Source of the DNA: Phaeosaccion multiseriatum
Lineage: Eukaryota > Ochrophyta, other classes
DNA: 64,000 nt
Direction: 5' to 3'
Assembly: GCA_965112735.1 (NCBI GenBank)
Contig: OZ218952.1
Location: forward strand, 3,348,001 to 3,412,000
Each line of letters begins with the position of its first letter. Within the stretch, counting starts at the first letter, position 1. Below the pieces are notes generated by a model. It saw only the letters and a list, made by a program, of their open reading frames with translations, ran no database searches and was not told the origin of the DNA. Position numbers and translations under genes: made by a program. Positions 26,835 to 37,825 of this stretch are shown here, in pieces.

Positions 26835-29618
26835 ACAGGTCCTGACACCCTCTGTCCCGACACCCACACTCCCGACACATCTTGTGCTGACACCCACTGC
26901 CCTGGCAACCCCTGTCCTGACACCCACTATTGTTCTCATTGTTCTGCAGAACGCGTATCTGGGTGTGCAGCGCTGGACGCGTACGATGGACATTTTCAAG
27001 CTGAAATTCGTTTTCGTGCCCATTGTCGAGGACCTGCACTGGAGCATCGCCATACTGTGCAATCTCGACAGCGTGCAGGAGCTCGTGGAGGGAGGGGCTA
27101 TTCAGACAAAGACAAAGACAAAGGCCGCGGGTGGTGATGGTGATGGTGATGGAAGTGGAGGAGGAGGAGGAGGAGGAGGAGGAGGAGGAGGAGGAGGCGG
27201 AGGAGGAGGAGGAGGAGGAGGAGGAGGAGGAGGAGGAGGAGAAGGAGGAGGAGGAGGAGGAGGAGGAGGAGGAGGAGGAGGGAAGGTAGCAGCAGCAACA
27301 GCAGCAGCAGGAGGAGGGGGCGGAGGAGGGGGAGAGGCAGCAGCAACGGCAGGCGGTGATAATGGACCTTTGGAGAGAGGAAGCGGCCAGGAGGAAGGCG
27401 GGAGGGGCGGGCAAATGGGGTCACGGGTCGCGGAGATGCCTTGTGCAGCGGCATCAGCATCATCCTACGCGACAGGAGAGGAGCAACTATCATCGAGCAG
27501 GCCGGGGGGGGGTGCCGAGGGCGGCGGAGGGGGTTCTGTTCTTTCTCGGCCTTCGCCCGGAGAGAGGCAGCCGGGGAGCGCGAGTGAGCCAGAGGAGATT
27601 CGAGACTTTGGGGAAGAGGAGGAGGGCAAGAGCAACAGGAGGGAGGGCAGCAACAGCAGCAGCAAGGAGGGCAGCAACAGTAGCAATAGCAGCAGTGGGA
27701 AGGCAGGAGCAGGTGTAGCATTTGGTGATAAAGCGGCAGGCGTGTGGGCGGCAGCAGCGGGAAAGCGACCCTGCATCCTCTTTCTGGACAGTCTGCGCTG
27801 CCATCGGCCGGGGAGAGTGGGGCACTTCCTGCGCAAGTGAGTCAAGCGAGGGAACGAGCGGCGAGAGGGGGGGGGGGGGGATGAATAGGACCATTGCATG
27901 TGGCTGGGCTGGGGCAGGCTGGAACTCTCTCTCTTACGCTTGACGCTGTTTTGGTGATACATCGCCCGTCATCCTTTGCCATCTGTATTATCAGCGCGGT
28001 GCGTCTCTCTCAGCCACCCGACTGCCATCCCCGCCTGCCTACTTGCCTGCTTGCCTGCCTGCTCCCCCCCTTCATGTTGGTTTTCCATAATCATCATCAT
28101 CATCATCAACAACGTCACTGAATCATTATCCTCACCATCGTCATCGCCTGCCGTACCTCTTCCTATTACAATGTAAGGTACCTCGGCATGGAGTGGCAGC
28201 GGCTCCGAGGCGGGGGGGACGACCACCTCCTCCTGCTTGACACGAAGAATATGCCCCTCTTGCAGCCGCCAGCGCCCCTGCAGGACAACGGCTGCGACTG
28301 TGGCGTCTTCGTGCTAGAATACTGCGAGCACGTGAGTTAGGTTGGAGGGTCAGTTTGTTTGATTGCTTACTTTCCCTCGGGAGTATTTTTTGTACAGTAC
28401 CTTGTGTCAGGCAGTAAGTATCAGGCAGGCAGGTAGGCAGGCTGGACGGACTATGCCTTGGGCCTCTCCCTCCGGAGCACCGTATGAGCTGCTGCTGCTG
28501 CGGTGGAGACTTACCTAAGGAGGCTCTTTCTTTATCCCACTTGGAGTGGGGAGGAGCTTCTCTTTTCTTGGTGTGAGCCCTCGTGCTGCGGTTCACCTTT
28601 GTGGTTGGTCAATTGGCTAGCCCACAGGCAGCAGAAGGAGCCAATCCCTACCTCCTTCACGCCATCCCCCGGTCTCCCCCCCTCACCTCCTTCAAACTCC
28701 TTTTCTATCCTGCGTTCTTTCCTTCCTTCCCTCCCTCCCTTCTTTCTTCCCCTTCCCATTCTGCATCATGCATCGCACTTCCACCAGATCTTCACCAATT
28801 GGCCGACCATCAGTATCGCACAGAAGGGGAAGAATGTGATCAATGCGCACTCCTTCAGTGGTGAGGACGTGAAAGAGAAGCGAAGGAAGATCAGGAGACT
28901 CCTCATGACCTTCCCCGAGCGTGAGAAGGAGGTGATGGACAGAGAGAAGGATCTGGAGGCCCAGGAGAAGCTGCTACTCAAGAAGCAAAGGCTGGCGGCA
29001 AAGGCCAAGAGCAAGAGCAAGCAGCAGGAGAAGGGCGAGGAGGGAGGGGCGGGAGGGGAGAATACAGGCAAGGCAGGCCTGGCAGGGGGGGGAGGAGGGG
29101 AATCCCTACCTCCCGTCTCTGCAGGCTCTAGCGAGGAGGGGGTGAAGAGCGGCAGCAAGGAGACTCAAGAGACCGGAGCAGCACCACCACCAGCACCAGC
29201 ACCCGCAGCACCAGCACCACCACCACCAGCAGCAGCAGCAGCAGCAGCAGCAGGTGGGGGGGGGAAGGGCGACGAGGAAGACGACGGGGAGACGGAGGAG
29301 GACGAGAGACCACCGATAAAGTGGAGAGATCCAAAGCAGGCTGGGAAGGGAAGGCAAGGAGGTGGTGAAGATGAGAAGAGCCCGACGGAGGACCGTAGCG
29401 AGGAGGAGGACAAGGAAGGCGAAGAAGATGGAGAAGAGGACGTAAGCACCCAGCTGGAGGAGGAGGAGGAAGAGGAGGGGGGGGAGGAGGTGCAACAGGA
29501 GAAGGGGTCCTCGGCCATCGAGCATGGAGCCGCTTCGGCAAGTGAAGAGGCATTGTCCGGTCATGGGGAGAAGAAGTCGGCAGAGCAAGGCGGGGAGGAG
29601 GGAAACACAAACGCGTAA
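21150..29618 (+). CDS. Ulp1/SENP-type SUMO protease (peptidase C48), large form
   Basis: Eleven well-phased exons: 21150-21452, 22315-23343, 23606-23698, 24040-24200, 24503-24746, 25126-25706, 26130-26327, 26565-26700, 26950-27836, 28178-28331 and 28788-29618, about 1,538 residues. The protease core lies in exons 7-10: LPGEFLNDNLVDLYLK, VHFFSSHFFTKL, catalytic His in VEDLHWSIAIL (about H945), Asp in ILFLDSL (about D1195), and the oxyanion Gln and catalytic Cys in LQDNGCDCGVFVLEYCEH (about Q1246 and C1252). These enzymes mature SUMO or remove it from nuclear proteins. His and Asp are about 250 residues apart because of a poly-Gly/Ser/Glu insert, reminiscent of the loop inserts of SENP6/7. The N-terminal 800 residues are basic and disordered; the tail is Lys/Glu-rich. 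The region 21453-22314 may hide extra exons, such as 18 bases at 21919-21936 (LDQYLQ). Confidence 0.9.
22188..22291 (+). repeat. (GTT)n microsatellite in protease intron 1
   Basis: About 100 bases of GTT units ending 24 bases before the exon 2 acceptor region. Open in all three plus frames (poly-Cys, poly-Val, poly-Leu). Confidence 0.9.
23446..23492 (+). repeat. (ACTC)n tract, protease intron 2
   Basis: CACTCACT tetranucleotide run in the intron between exons 2 and 3. A second such run is in the next intron. Confidence 0.8.
23808..23902 (+). repeat. (ACTC)n tract, protease intron 3
   Basis: About 95 bases of CACTCACT repeat in the intron between exons 3 and 4. Confidence 0.9.
25036..25092 (+). 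repeat. (CCCT)n tract, protease intron 5
   Basis: Pure CCCT run followed by CTCTCT, serving as the polypyrimidine tract of exon 6. Confidence 0.85.
25795..25863 (+). repeat. (CTC)n tract, protease intron 6
   Basis: Trinucleotide CTC run in the intron that ends at 26129. A (CCCT)n run follows at about 26020-26070. Confidence 0.85.
27152..27284 (+). repeat. (GGA)n coding tract, poly-Gly in the protease
   Basis: About 130 bases of GGA, read in frame as a poly-Gly run with rare Glu, placed between the catalytic His and Asp of the SUMO protease. Confidence 0.9.
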
Positions 29619-30085
29619 TGGAAGTGCTTTGTTTGGCCTTGCCTTATTTACAGTATCGCTGCTCCAAAAAAAGAAAAAATGTTTGCCTGTCCTTGCCGCC
29701 TCGCCCCCCCAGAGTGTGGCTTCCCTCTGACCGCCTCGCCCCTCCACAGGGAGGCTTCCCTCTGACCGCCTCCGCCGTTACAAGAACAGCGCTACAGTGT
29801 GCTATGCTGTCCCTCGCTGCCCGTGAGGTGCCATCCCCTGTCCTCCAGAGCGCCGCAAGTACACTACCTCTCCCCTCCCCCTCCCCTTTTTTTCTCCTTG
29901 TGCTGTGAGCCGCTATTGTATACGTATGTACATACTCCCCCCCTCCGTGTGTGCCAACCAATGCATCAGTGTCATCAATGCTCGATGCTCCCTCGGCCTC
30001 AGGTAGCAGCTCAGCATTGCTCCCTAAGCGGGCAGCAGGTGGCCGCTCGTGGCCCTCCTTAGATGACAGCTGAGGCCCTCCTTAC
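29619..30085. other. Convergent 3' region, SUMO protease / P5CDH
   Basis: 467 bases between two stop codons, pyrimidine-rich around 29860-29900. No gene is seen; it must hold both 3' untranslated regions. Confidence 0.6.
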
Positions 30086-33000
30086 TTAGGTGGCGGCAGG
30101 GGTGGTCCAGTCCTTGGGAGTGGGGCCTTCGTCGAACACGATCTCGCGGTGATGGCTCCACACGTTCTGGATAGCCTATGAGGGGCAGGAATATGGGCAG
30201 GCAGGCAGGCAGGCAGGCAGGCAGGCCGGCAGGTGGCAGGCGGGCGGGCAGTAGGAAGTCAGGGGAGATGAAAGGGTTGGGTTGGACGCTGAGTGTCGGG
30301 TTCCTAATCACACGCACCCACACACACGCTCACGCATCCACACAGCACAACACAGAAACATGGAAAACAAACCTCTCTGGTGCCGATGCCCGCTCCCCTC
30401 GGGTCTCCGCCCGGGCCGAAGAAGTGGTTCTGCGGCGCACCAGTGGTCCTGCACGAACGCGCACACGCACACACACAGACACATACACAAATACACGCAC
30501 ACGCACACACGCACACACACGGACACATTCACAAATACACGGTAACACACACGCACACACGCACAAACACACGCACACACGCACACGCACACGCACACGC
30601 ACACGCACACGCACACACAAACGCACATACACACAGCACATATGGCATGGAGGAGACGAGTCGAGGCCTTAGAGGGGATGGGAAGAAGTGAGAGTGAGGC
30701 GTGTTATTTTCTGCTCTGACTCATGCCCCCTTTGCCTTAACCGTACCACTGCCCTTACTTACCCCGACCCTGACCCGTACGTAAGACCCTTTTACCCTTA
30801 CGTGAATACCCTCACCCTTACGTATGCGCCCTTGCCCTTACCTGGCCCTCATTCCGCAGTAAGTTGTGCCGTTAACGGTGTTGCCAAGGACCTGAAGCTT
30901 CGTCTTGAGATCGTTGGTCACCAGCGCCGCCGCTGAGAGGGGGCAGAGAAGAGGCAAGGCAATCGAAGGAAAGGGCAAGAACAAAGGAAGGGGGAGTGAG
31001 TTGGGTGACCTAGACACAGCCAGAGGATGCCACCAACACACATTTCATACTGAGGTGCCGTCTATCCTCGACACTGTACACATGCCACACACACATTGCC
31101 TGACTTACTGAGGTGGTGGTCCATCCTCTCGCATGCCTCAATGACCAGCGCCAATTGTGAGTCCTCCCACTTGGTGATGACTTGCAGGGGGCCGAAGATC
31201 TCCGTCGTGCACAGGGCAAAGGTCTCTTTAGAGCGGAGCATCTCCTCCAAGGGCACGAACACAGCGGTGGGGTGCCACGCCCTGCGAGAGGCAGAGGGAG
31301 GGAGGGAGGGAGGGAGGGAGGGAGGGAGGGAGGGAGGGAGGGAGGGAGGGAGGGAGGGAGGGAGGGGGGGAGGGAGGGAGGGAGGGAGGGAGGGAGGGAG
31401 GGAGGGAGGGAGGGAGGGAGGGAGGGAGGGAGGGAGGGAGGGAGGGAGGGAGGGAGGGAGGGAGGGAGGGAGGGAGGGAGGGAGGGAGGGAGGGAGGGAG
31501 GGAGGGAGGGAGGGAGGGAGGGAGGGAGGGAGGGAGGGAGGGAGGGAGGGAGGGAGGGAGGGAGGGAGGGAGGGAGGGAGGGAGGGAGGGAGGGAGGGAG
31601 GGAGGGAGGGGAGGAGGGAGGGGAGGAGGGTAGGGGTTGAATAGGTGATAGCGGGGTATACGCGCTATCAACAGGGTCACATTCACTCCCTCACTTCCCT
31701 ACTTCCCTATCCTGAAACTCATCCCTCTCTCCTTCCCTCACTGTATGTCTTGACACTCCCTCCCTCCCCCCCTTCTCTCACTTCCTCGCTGCCTGTCCTG
31801 GCACTCTGTATATCTCACTCACCCGTACACCTTGGGGATGGTTTCCGCGCCGCTGTCCTGCAGAGGCTTGCCCCCGAAGAGCAGCTTGGCTCCAGGCAGG
31901 GCCAGCAGGGCTTCCACATGCTTCATTGCTCTCTCCGTGGTCACAGTGAGGATGGGGCCTACAGTGAGATCAGTCAGCTTGCGGCGCTTGGCCAGCTCCT
32001 GGGAGGATGGCACCAAATGGGTGAGGCATGCAGACAGAGAAGAGAAGTAGGTAAGAGAGGTAGAGGTCTTTGGATTGTTGCAGGTGCAGGTGTCTGACTA
32101 GTGTGTGCCTTGCCAGATATACTCATGTACCTCGAGTCTGTTGACGAGGCCCATCGCGTCCCAATTGGCGTGCATGAAGAGGATGCTCTGCGCCGAGCAC
32201 TTCTGTCCACTGAGAGGGAAGAGTGGGGCCGGGGAGGGGAGGGGCAGGGGCGCGCAAGTGGGTCGATCGCGCTGCTGGCAATGGGTGAATAGGTGGGTCG
32301 GATAGAACTGAGCATCACACTCCTCATTCCTCATTGTACTTCCAGCCATGCCGTCACTGTATCACCAACAGCTGTACCACCAACCTGTAGGCGTACGCGT
32401 CTGTGTCGCTTTGGACAGCAACGTACTCGAAGAGCTAGGAAGGTTCACCGCACAGAGATGTAGAGCCCATCGAATCGCCATGTAGAGCAAGAGCGGGGAA
32501 GGAGGGGCCATGGTAAGTACACTTCAATTCAGAGCATCGATACGCAATCACAACCCACACTCCGCTCCTCTCCCCCTCCCCTCCTCCCTCACCTCCCGCG
32601 AGGCATCAAGCGCGAGGATCTCCCAATCAAGCCCTCACACCTCACCTCTCACACCGTATCCCTCCCCACCCCTCACACCGCATCCCTCCCCACCTCTCAC
32701 ACCTCGTCCCATCACCACCCCTCACAACCCCTCACTTCTCAAGCACCCCCCCTCCTCCCCTCCTCCCCTCCTCCCCTCCTCCCCTCCTCCCCTCCTCCCT
32801 CACCTCCTGCGAGGCATCAGGTCCGAGGATCTTCCAATCGAAGCCCGCGTCTTCGATCTTGACTTTTCCGTGAAGCTTGTCGCAGAGGATCTCGGCCACT
32901 CGGCTGGAGCCCGTGAACTGAGTCATACGCGGCTTGGCTGCTTCCAGGATGCTGATTGATGGGAAATGTATGTATCACCAGGGGCACGCACACACGCACG

Positions 33001-35824
33001 TACACAAACACACATATATTATGAATACATACATGTATTGTACGCTCGAGTGAGAGGCAAGCGCACGTGGCTCAGAGGCAATAGAAAAGTACTGCACAGG
33101 AAGGCAAGATCAACTGTGGCTGGCCAACACACTGTACTCTCTTGTTTAGGTTTCGTCCAAATCACCAAGTCCAAGTCCTGACTGCCTCACTCACCTGCCC
33201 ATGACGGGCCCGTCTGTGTTGATGAAGTCGAGGTCCTTGGGAGGCAGGCCGCAGTGCAGCAGCAGGCGGATGAACTGCTCCATCACCACCGACACTCGAG
33301 AGTCGCCCTTGAACAGCACCTTGTTGCCCATGAAGAGCGCGCCCATCAGCTGCCATCACCCAACAAGGAGGCAGACGATACGAGACAACCGCAAAAGAAG
33401 CGAGAGAAGTAAGGGGCGAGAATGTTCTTAGCGCCAACTCATCATTCACTCCCTCCCTCGATATCTCTATCTTCCTCTCTCACTGTCACTCCCTTATGCA
33501 CTCAGTCACTCACTCACTCCCTCACTTCCCCCCTCTCTACCTCACTACCTCCCTCTCTCCCTCACACTCACATTCACACTCTCTCACTCACTCACCTTCC
33601 CTCACCCTCCCTCTCCCCCTCTCTCCCTTCCTTCGTCCCTCTCTCACCTACTCCCTCACCACCTCACTCCCTCACCCTCCCTCTCCCTCTCCCTCCCTCT
33701 GTACCTCCCACCCGCCCTCCCTCCCCCCCTCCCTCTTCCCTCCCTCCCTCACCCTCCCTTTCTCTCTCTCCCTCTCTCCCTCCCTCCCCCCCTCCCTCCC
33801 TCCCTCCCTCCATCCATCCATCCATCCATCCATCCATCCATCCATCCATCCATCCATCCATCCATCCATCCTTCCTTCCCTCCCTCCCTCCATCCATCCA
33901 TCCATCCATCCCTCCCTCCCTCCATCCCTCCATCCCTCCATCCCTCCCTCCATCCATCCATCCATCCATCCATCCATCCATCCATCCATCCATCCATCCA
34001 TCCATCCATCCATCCATCCATCCATCCATCCCTCCCTCCCTCCCTCCCTCCCTCCCTCCCTCCCTCCCTCCCTCCCTCCCTCCCTCCCTCCCTCCCTCCC
34101 TCCCTCCCTCCCTCCCTCCCTCCCTCCCTCCCTCCCTCCCTCCCTCCCTCCCTCCCTCCCTCCCTCCCTCCCTCCCTCCCTCCCTCCCTCCCTCCCTCCC
34201 TCCCTACCTCCCCCCCTCCCTCCCTCCCCTCCTCCCTCCCTCACCTGCAACACGGGTATCTCGATGGGGAAGTTGAAGGGCGCCACGATGGCAGTGGGTC
34301 CGTAGGGCCAGCGGTAGCCCTTGGTCTCTTGCCCTAAGTGGTCCCCGGAGACGCCGAAGGATTGGGCCAGGAAGCGGACCTGTTGGGTAAGGGAAAGGAA
34401 TATTCGAAGGGACGCACCGAGCGAGGGAGTAGAGGAAGGGGGGGTGGGAAAGCAGGGGTTGGGGTGAAGTGGTGGAGTGGGGAAGGGGATGGAGGGAGTG
34501 GCGGAGTGGGCAAAGGATTGGGTGTAGTGTGTGTGATACGTGGAGAGCATGAGAAGATGAGGGAGCGAACAAGGGAGAAAGCGAGACAGGTCTTCACAAA
34601 GCAGCAGGGGGAAACAGCAATATCCTACGGCAGCAATAGGAAAACAAACTCGTCCTCTGATCCCATTCACCGCCCCCCCCCCGCCCCCTCCTTCCTCCCA
34701 TACACACAGCCGCACATCTTTGCTTATACCTGGTCTCCGGAAAAGTTCTCGAGGAAACGGCGCGTGACCACCACCTCCCCCTTGGCCTGTGCATAGCTCT
34801 TGGGGGCCACCCTCTGCACCAGGAGAGAGAAGAACTCTTCCACCTTAGGGTCGCGCATCACCGAGGCCACCTCTGCCGACAGCAGGCCGTAGGCGGTGTA
34901 ACGCTCGGGGTTCTTGAAGGGGTTGTGTAGCCCCGACTTGGGGCAGGACTGGAGGCTGCGGATGAAGGGCTCACCCTCGGCCAGGGAGGTGTCAGCCACC
35001 TGTTGGGGGGGTGGAGAGGTGAGGGATGAATGACGTTGCTTGTGATTGTTGGTGCCCAAACGGTCCCCTTTTAGTCCATTGTCGATTCCACATCACTACG
35101 ATGACCTCACCCGCGCCAGCGAATGAAACGATTGAACACTTACGCGAATGAAGGCATCTCCATTGAGCGGGTCCGGCAGCTGAACGTAGTCGTTGGTGCC
35201 TGCCCACGCACCGTCCACTGTGATCACGGCAGCCACGGCCAGCAGCAGGAAGAGTCGCCGGAGCAGTACATAGGGAGAAAGAAGGAAAGGAAGAGTGGAT
35301 GAGAGAGAAGAAGACAAAAAAAGCATGCCTCAGCCACAAGAAATAATCTAGTCCACTCACCGAAGTTATCCACTTGGTGGGGCGCCTTCCCCGAGAGGGT
35401 GCGCGGGTCCACTTCAGAGTCGGCATCCGTAGTAGCGGAACAAGGGGGCGGGAGGGGTGGGGGGGGGGGGTGGTTGCGTTGAGAAACGGGTAGGCCTTGA
35501 AGCCTTGGAGCGGGGAACAAAGTGGATGAAGAGAGATGCGGTTCGTGCGGAGCACAAAGCCTCAGAGCGCGGTCTTTGGCGAGCGAGAAACACTGCCCGT
35601 AGATTGAAGCAGGGCTTATTTTTTTTGAGCGAGAAGCCCCCTTTGGCCCCTGTAGTCTCCTTCTCGCATGAACAAGGGAGACGGCAACTTGAAGGCGGAG
35701 TAGTATTACCTGTGGCCCATGCGGCGAGCGTAGACATTCTTCTCAGAGCTAGAGAGCGAAGCACGGCAGGTGTTGCTACCGGCGATAACCGTCGAAGTTG
35801 GGTAAGTCTCGCTGTGGTCAACAT
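30086..35824 (-). CDS. P5CDH: Delta-1-pyrroline-5-carboxylate dehydrogenase, plant-type ALDH12
   Basis: Fourteen exons: 35710-35824, 35361-35411, 35144-35217, 34730-34999, 34245-34379, 33195-33349, 32804-32951, 32385-32434, 32131-32209, 31823-31998, 31109-31281, 30842-30932, 30373-30448 and 30086-30175. All are in phase, giving 560 residues, the usual ALDH12 size. It oxidises glutamate-semialdehyde/P5C to glutamate with NAD+, the second step of proline breakdown in mitochondria. The basic N-terminus ([15 protein letters not shown]) fits a mitochondrial presequence. Family motifs: [29 protein letters not shown] (NAD site, about 279-287), [14 protein letters not shown] (about E300), SGQKCSAQS with the catalytic Cys at about C337, [28 protein letters not shown] and [14 protein letters not shown]. 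Exon 2 relies on an AAG acceptor in CTGAAG and is the least certain junction. Confidence 0.95.
30452..30622 (+). repeat. (CA)n-rich tract in P5CDH intron 12
   Basis: ACACGC/ACACAC dinucleotide-type tract in the intron between the exons 30842-30932 and 30373-30448. Confidence 0.85.
31294..31632 (+). repeat. (GGGA)n microsatellite, ~330 bp, P5CDH intron 10
   Basis: Almost pure GGGA tetranucleotide array of roughly 80 units, with one GGGGGG interruption near 31363 and a GGGGAGGA edge. It fills the intron upstream (in gene direction) of the exon starting at 31281 and forms its pyrimidine tract. Confidence 0.97.
32581..32633 (-). pseudogene. Decoy copy of P5CDH exon 7 end inside intron 7
   Basis: About 53 bases closely match 32792-32845, the last 42 bases of exon 7 plus its GTGAGG donor. 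The copy has lost one base and so would be out of frame. It lies about 210 bases further into the intron and still carries a usable-looking donor. Confidence 0.75.
33700..34244 (+). repeat. (TCCC)n/(ATCC)n compound microsatellite, P5CDH intron 5
   Basis: About 500 bases of tetranucleotide DNA: TCCC-rich, then blocks of ATCC (33811-33870, 33890-33912, 33951-34030), then about 200 bases of pure CCCT up to the exon edge at 34245, where it meets the GTGAGG donor. Confidence 0.97.
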
Positions 35825-36641
35825 ATATTATTGTGAAGAGGGTGAGGCAGTAATCAATAATTGAAGAAGAGAAACGGATGGCACTGGACGAAGCCCTTGT
35901 GGATCATTCCCTATGAAGAGCCCTAACAACCACAGCGCAAGTTCCTCAAGGGCCTGCCACCGTGGATGGGCCTTGCTGATACTCCATGGCCACGTCAGCC
36001 GCCCAGAGGCCCTCCACATCCCACAAGGTGGGCGCTGGCTACCAGGTGCATTTGGGCCGTGCTATAAGCCCCTCCTGCCCTTTGTGATCATGGCCTCCAT
36101 GTACAGTGAGGCCTGCATCATGGGCCCTGAGCCCTACCTGCTGGAAGAACTTTTCCCTGGTGACGACAAGGAGGAAGAGTATCAGTCAGAAGCTGCCACA
36201 GAGGAGGGAGGGGGGACGGCAAGGCAGGACAACCCAGCCGAGGAGGAGAAGCAGAGGCAAGAGACGGACGGCAGCCGATGAACAGGGGAGAGGCGAAGAA
36301 AGAGGAGAGGACTCACGGTCCACCACAAGCACAGGCATAGGCACAGGCAAGGATGGCGACTGCAATGACGGTGACACCCCCTCGGAAGTGGAGGACCCAC
36401 CCGATGACAGCGGCAGCGAGGGAGGGGAGGCAGGCAACCGGTATCACCGGGAGTGCGGAGTGAGCTTGCGGCACATGAGGGCGACGGGGGTCAGAGGGGC
36501 GCAGAAGCACTACGCCGCCCTCCTCAACCAAGCGAATCGACACCGCTACACTGAGGGGCTCAACAACAAGCCAATGGACCCGAAGCAGCGCGAGTCCCAC
36601 CAAGCCCAGCACTGTAACCAGCGGCCGAAGGGCGCAGGTAC
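35825..36641. other. Region with broken open frames of unknown origin
   Basis: Two open stretches on the plus strand look protein-like but lie in different frames. One is 35913-36281 (contains GPEPYLLEELFPGDDKEEEY, ends at TGA). The other is roughly 36290-36660 (contains GAQKHYAALLNQANRHRYTE). I recognise neither. They could be exons or decayed pieces of one gene upstream of the PPR fragment, or remains of a mobile element. Confidence 0.4.
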
Positions 36642-37673
36642 ATGGCTCCACCTCAAGCCAATGCGCCCAGGGGGAGTACACCACCTGACCACGCCGGAGA
36701 TGAGGAGTGCGGTGCTGAGACTAGGAGCGAATCGGAACACGAGGTACTCCAGGCCCTGCCCCAAGCACTCGCTCCAGAGGTACTCAGCTACAGCTCCACT
36801 ATTAGCGCATGCGCCAGGGCCAGCCAACACGTGGAGGCATTGGGTTTACTGAGGGAGATGAAGGCAGAAGGACTCGCTTCAGACGTAATCAGCTACAACG
36901 CCACCATTGACGCATGCGCCAGGGCCAACCAACACGTGGAGGCAATTGTTTTTCTGAGGGAAATGAAGGCACAAGGACTCACTCCCGATGCAATCAGCTA
37001 CAGCGCCACCATTGACGCATGTGCCAAGGCCAGCCAACACGTGGAGGCAATGCGTTTACTGAGGGAGATGAAGGCAGAAGGACTCGCTCCCGACGTAATC
37101 AGCTACAGCTCCACCATTGACGCATGTGCCAAGGCCAGCCAACACGTGGAGGCAATGCGTTTACTGAGGGAGATGAAGGCAGAAGGACTCGCTCCCGACG
37201 TAATCAGCTACAGCTCCACCATTGACGCATGTGCCAAGGCCAGCCAACACGTGGAGGCATTGCGTTTACTGAGGGAGATGAAGGCAGAAGGACTCGCTCC
37301 CGACGTAATCAGCTACAGCTCCACCATTGACGCATGCGCCAAGGCCAGCCAACACGTGGAGGCATTGGGTTTACTGAGGGAGATGAAGGCAGAAGGACTC
37401 GCGCCGGATGAAATTAGTTACAGCTCCACCATTAACGCATGCGCCAAGGCCAGCCAACACGTGGAGGCATTGGGTTTACTGAGGGAGATGGAAGGCAGAA
37501 GGACTGACTCCCAATGCAATCAGCTACAACTCCACCATTATTATATGAAGTACAGCATAAGGCGCTTGGCCAAGGCCTGGCCCTGCAGAGATCACCCACT
37601 GTACTCGAACGAGGTCCATTACGCGCAGGACTCTGGCGGGAGCATGGGAGGGGGTCGACTGAGGGAGAGATAA
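36642..37673 (+). pseudogene. PPR-repeat fragment, frameshifted
   Basis: From about 36780 the frame holds seven near-identical 35-residue PPR motifs (core VISYSSTIDACAKASQHVEA, LLREMKAEGLAPD), the same type as the PPR-SMR gene at 41.4-43.9 kb but on the opposite strand. At about 37490 an extra G (GAGATGGAAGG instead of GAGATGAAGG) shifts the frame. The restored register would stop soon after, at the TGA in ATTATATGA. There is no Smr domain and no credible transit peptide. Most likely it is a truncated duplicate of the PPR-SMR gene. A short functional PPR protein made from upstream exons cannot be excluded. Confidence 0.75.
37557..37630 (+). repeat. Dispersed repeat, copy A (pair at 44745-44817)
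   Basis: About 74 bases after the PPR fragment match, at roughly 80 percent by eye, the minus strand of 44745-44817. Shared cores include AAGGCGCTTGGC, GCCTGGCCCT, TACTCGAA and GAGGTCCATT. Confidence 0.7.
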
Positions 37674-37825
37674 ACAAAAAACCGCTCCTGAAGCTGTATC
37701 ACTCTCCCGTTCATATACATATTATTGTGGTATCTCTCCACTTTTTATTTTATACATATATACACGCTGGCTTTCAGATAGGCTCTCAGAGGAGAGGCGG
37801 AGAGAAGAAGCAAAAACCCCTACCC

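Noticed and set aside
30470-30640. His/Thr-repeat frames in CA-rich DNA
   Set aside because: Intronic dinucleotide repeat between two P5CDH exons.
31294-31632. Possible telomere-like or CRISPR-like array
   Set aside because: A pure tetranucleotide repeat without spacers, within an intron; not a telomere unit and not CRISPR.
31096-31686. GREGGREGG and LPPSLPPS repeat open frames
   Set aside because: Readings of the intronic (GGGA)n tract within the P5CDH gene.
33422-34715. Ser/Pro- and Met-Asp-Gly-Trp-rich frames over the CCCT/CCAT tract
   Set aside because: Microsatellite translations inside P5CDH intron 5; the only coding part is the exon 34245-34379.
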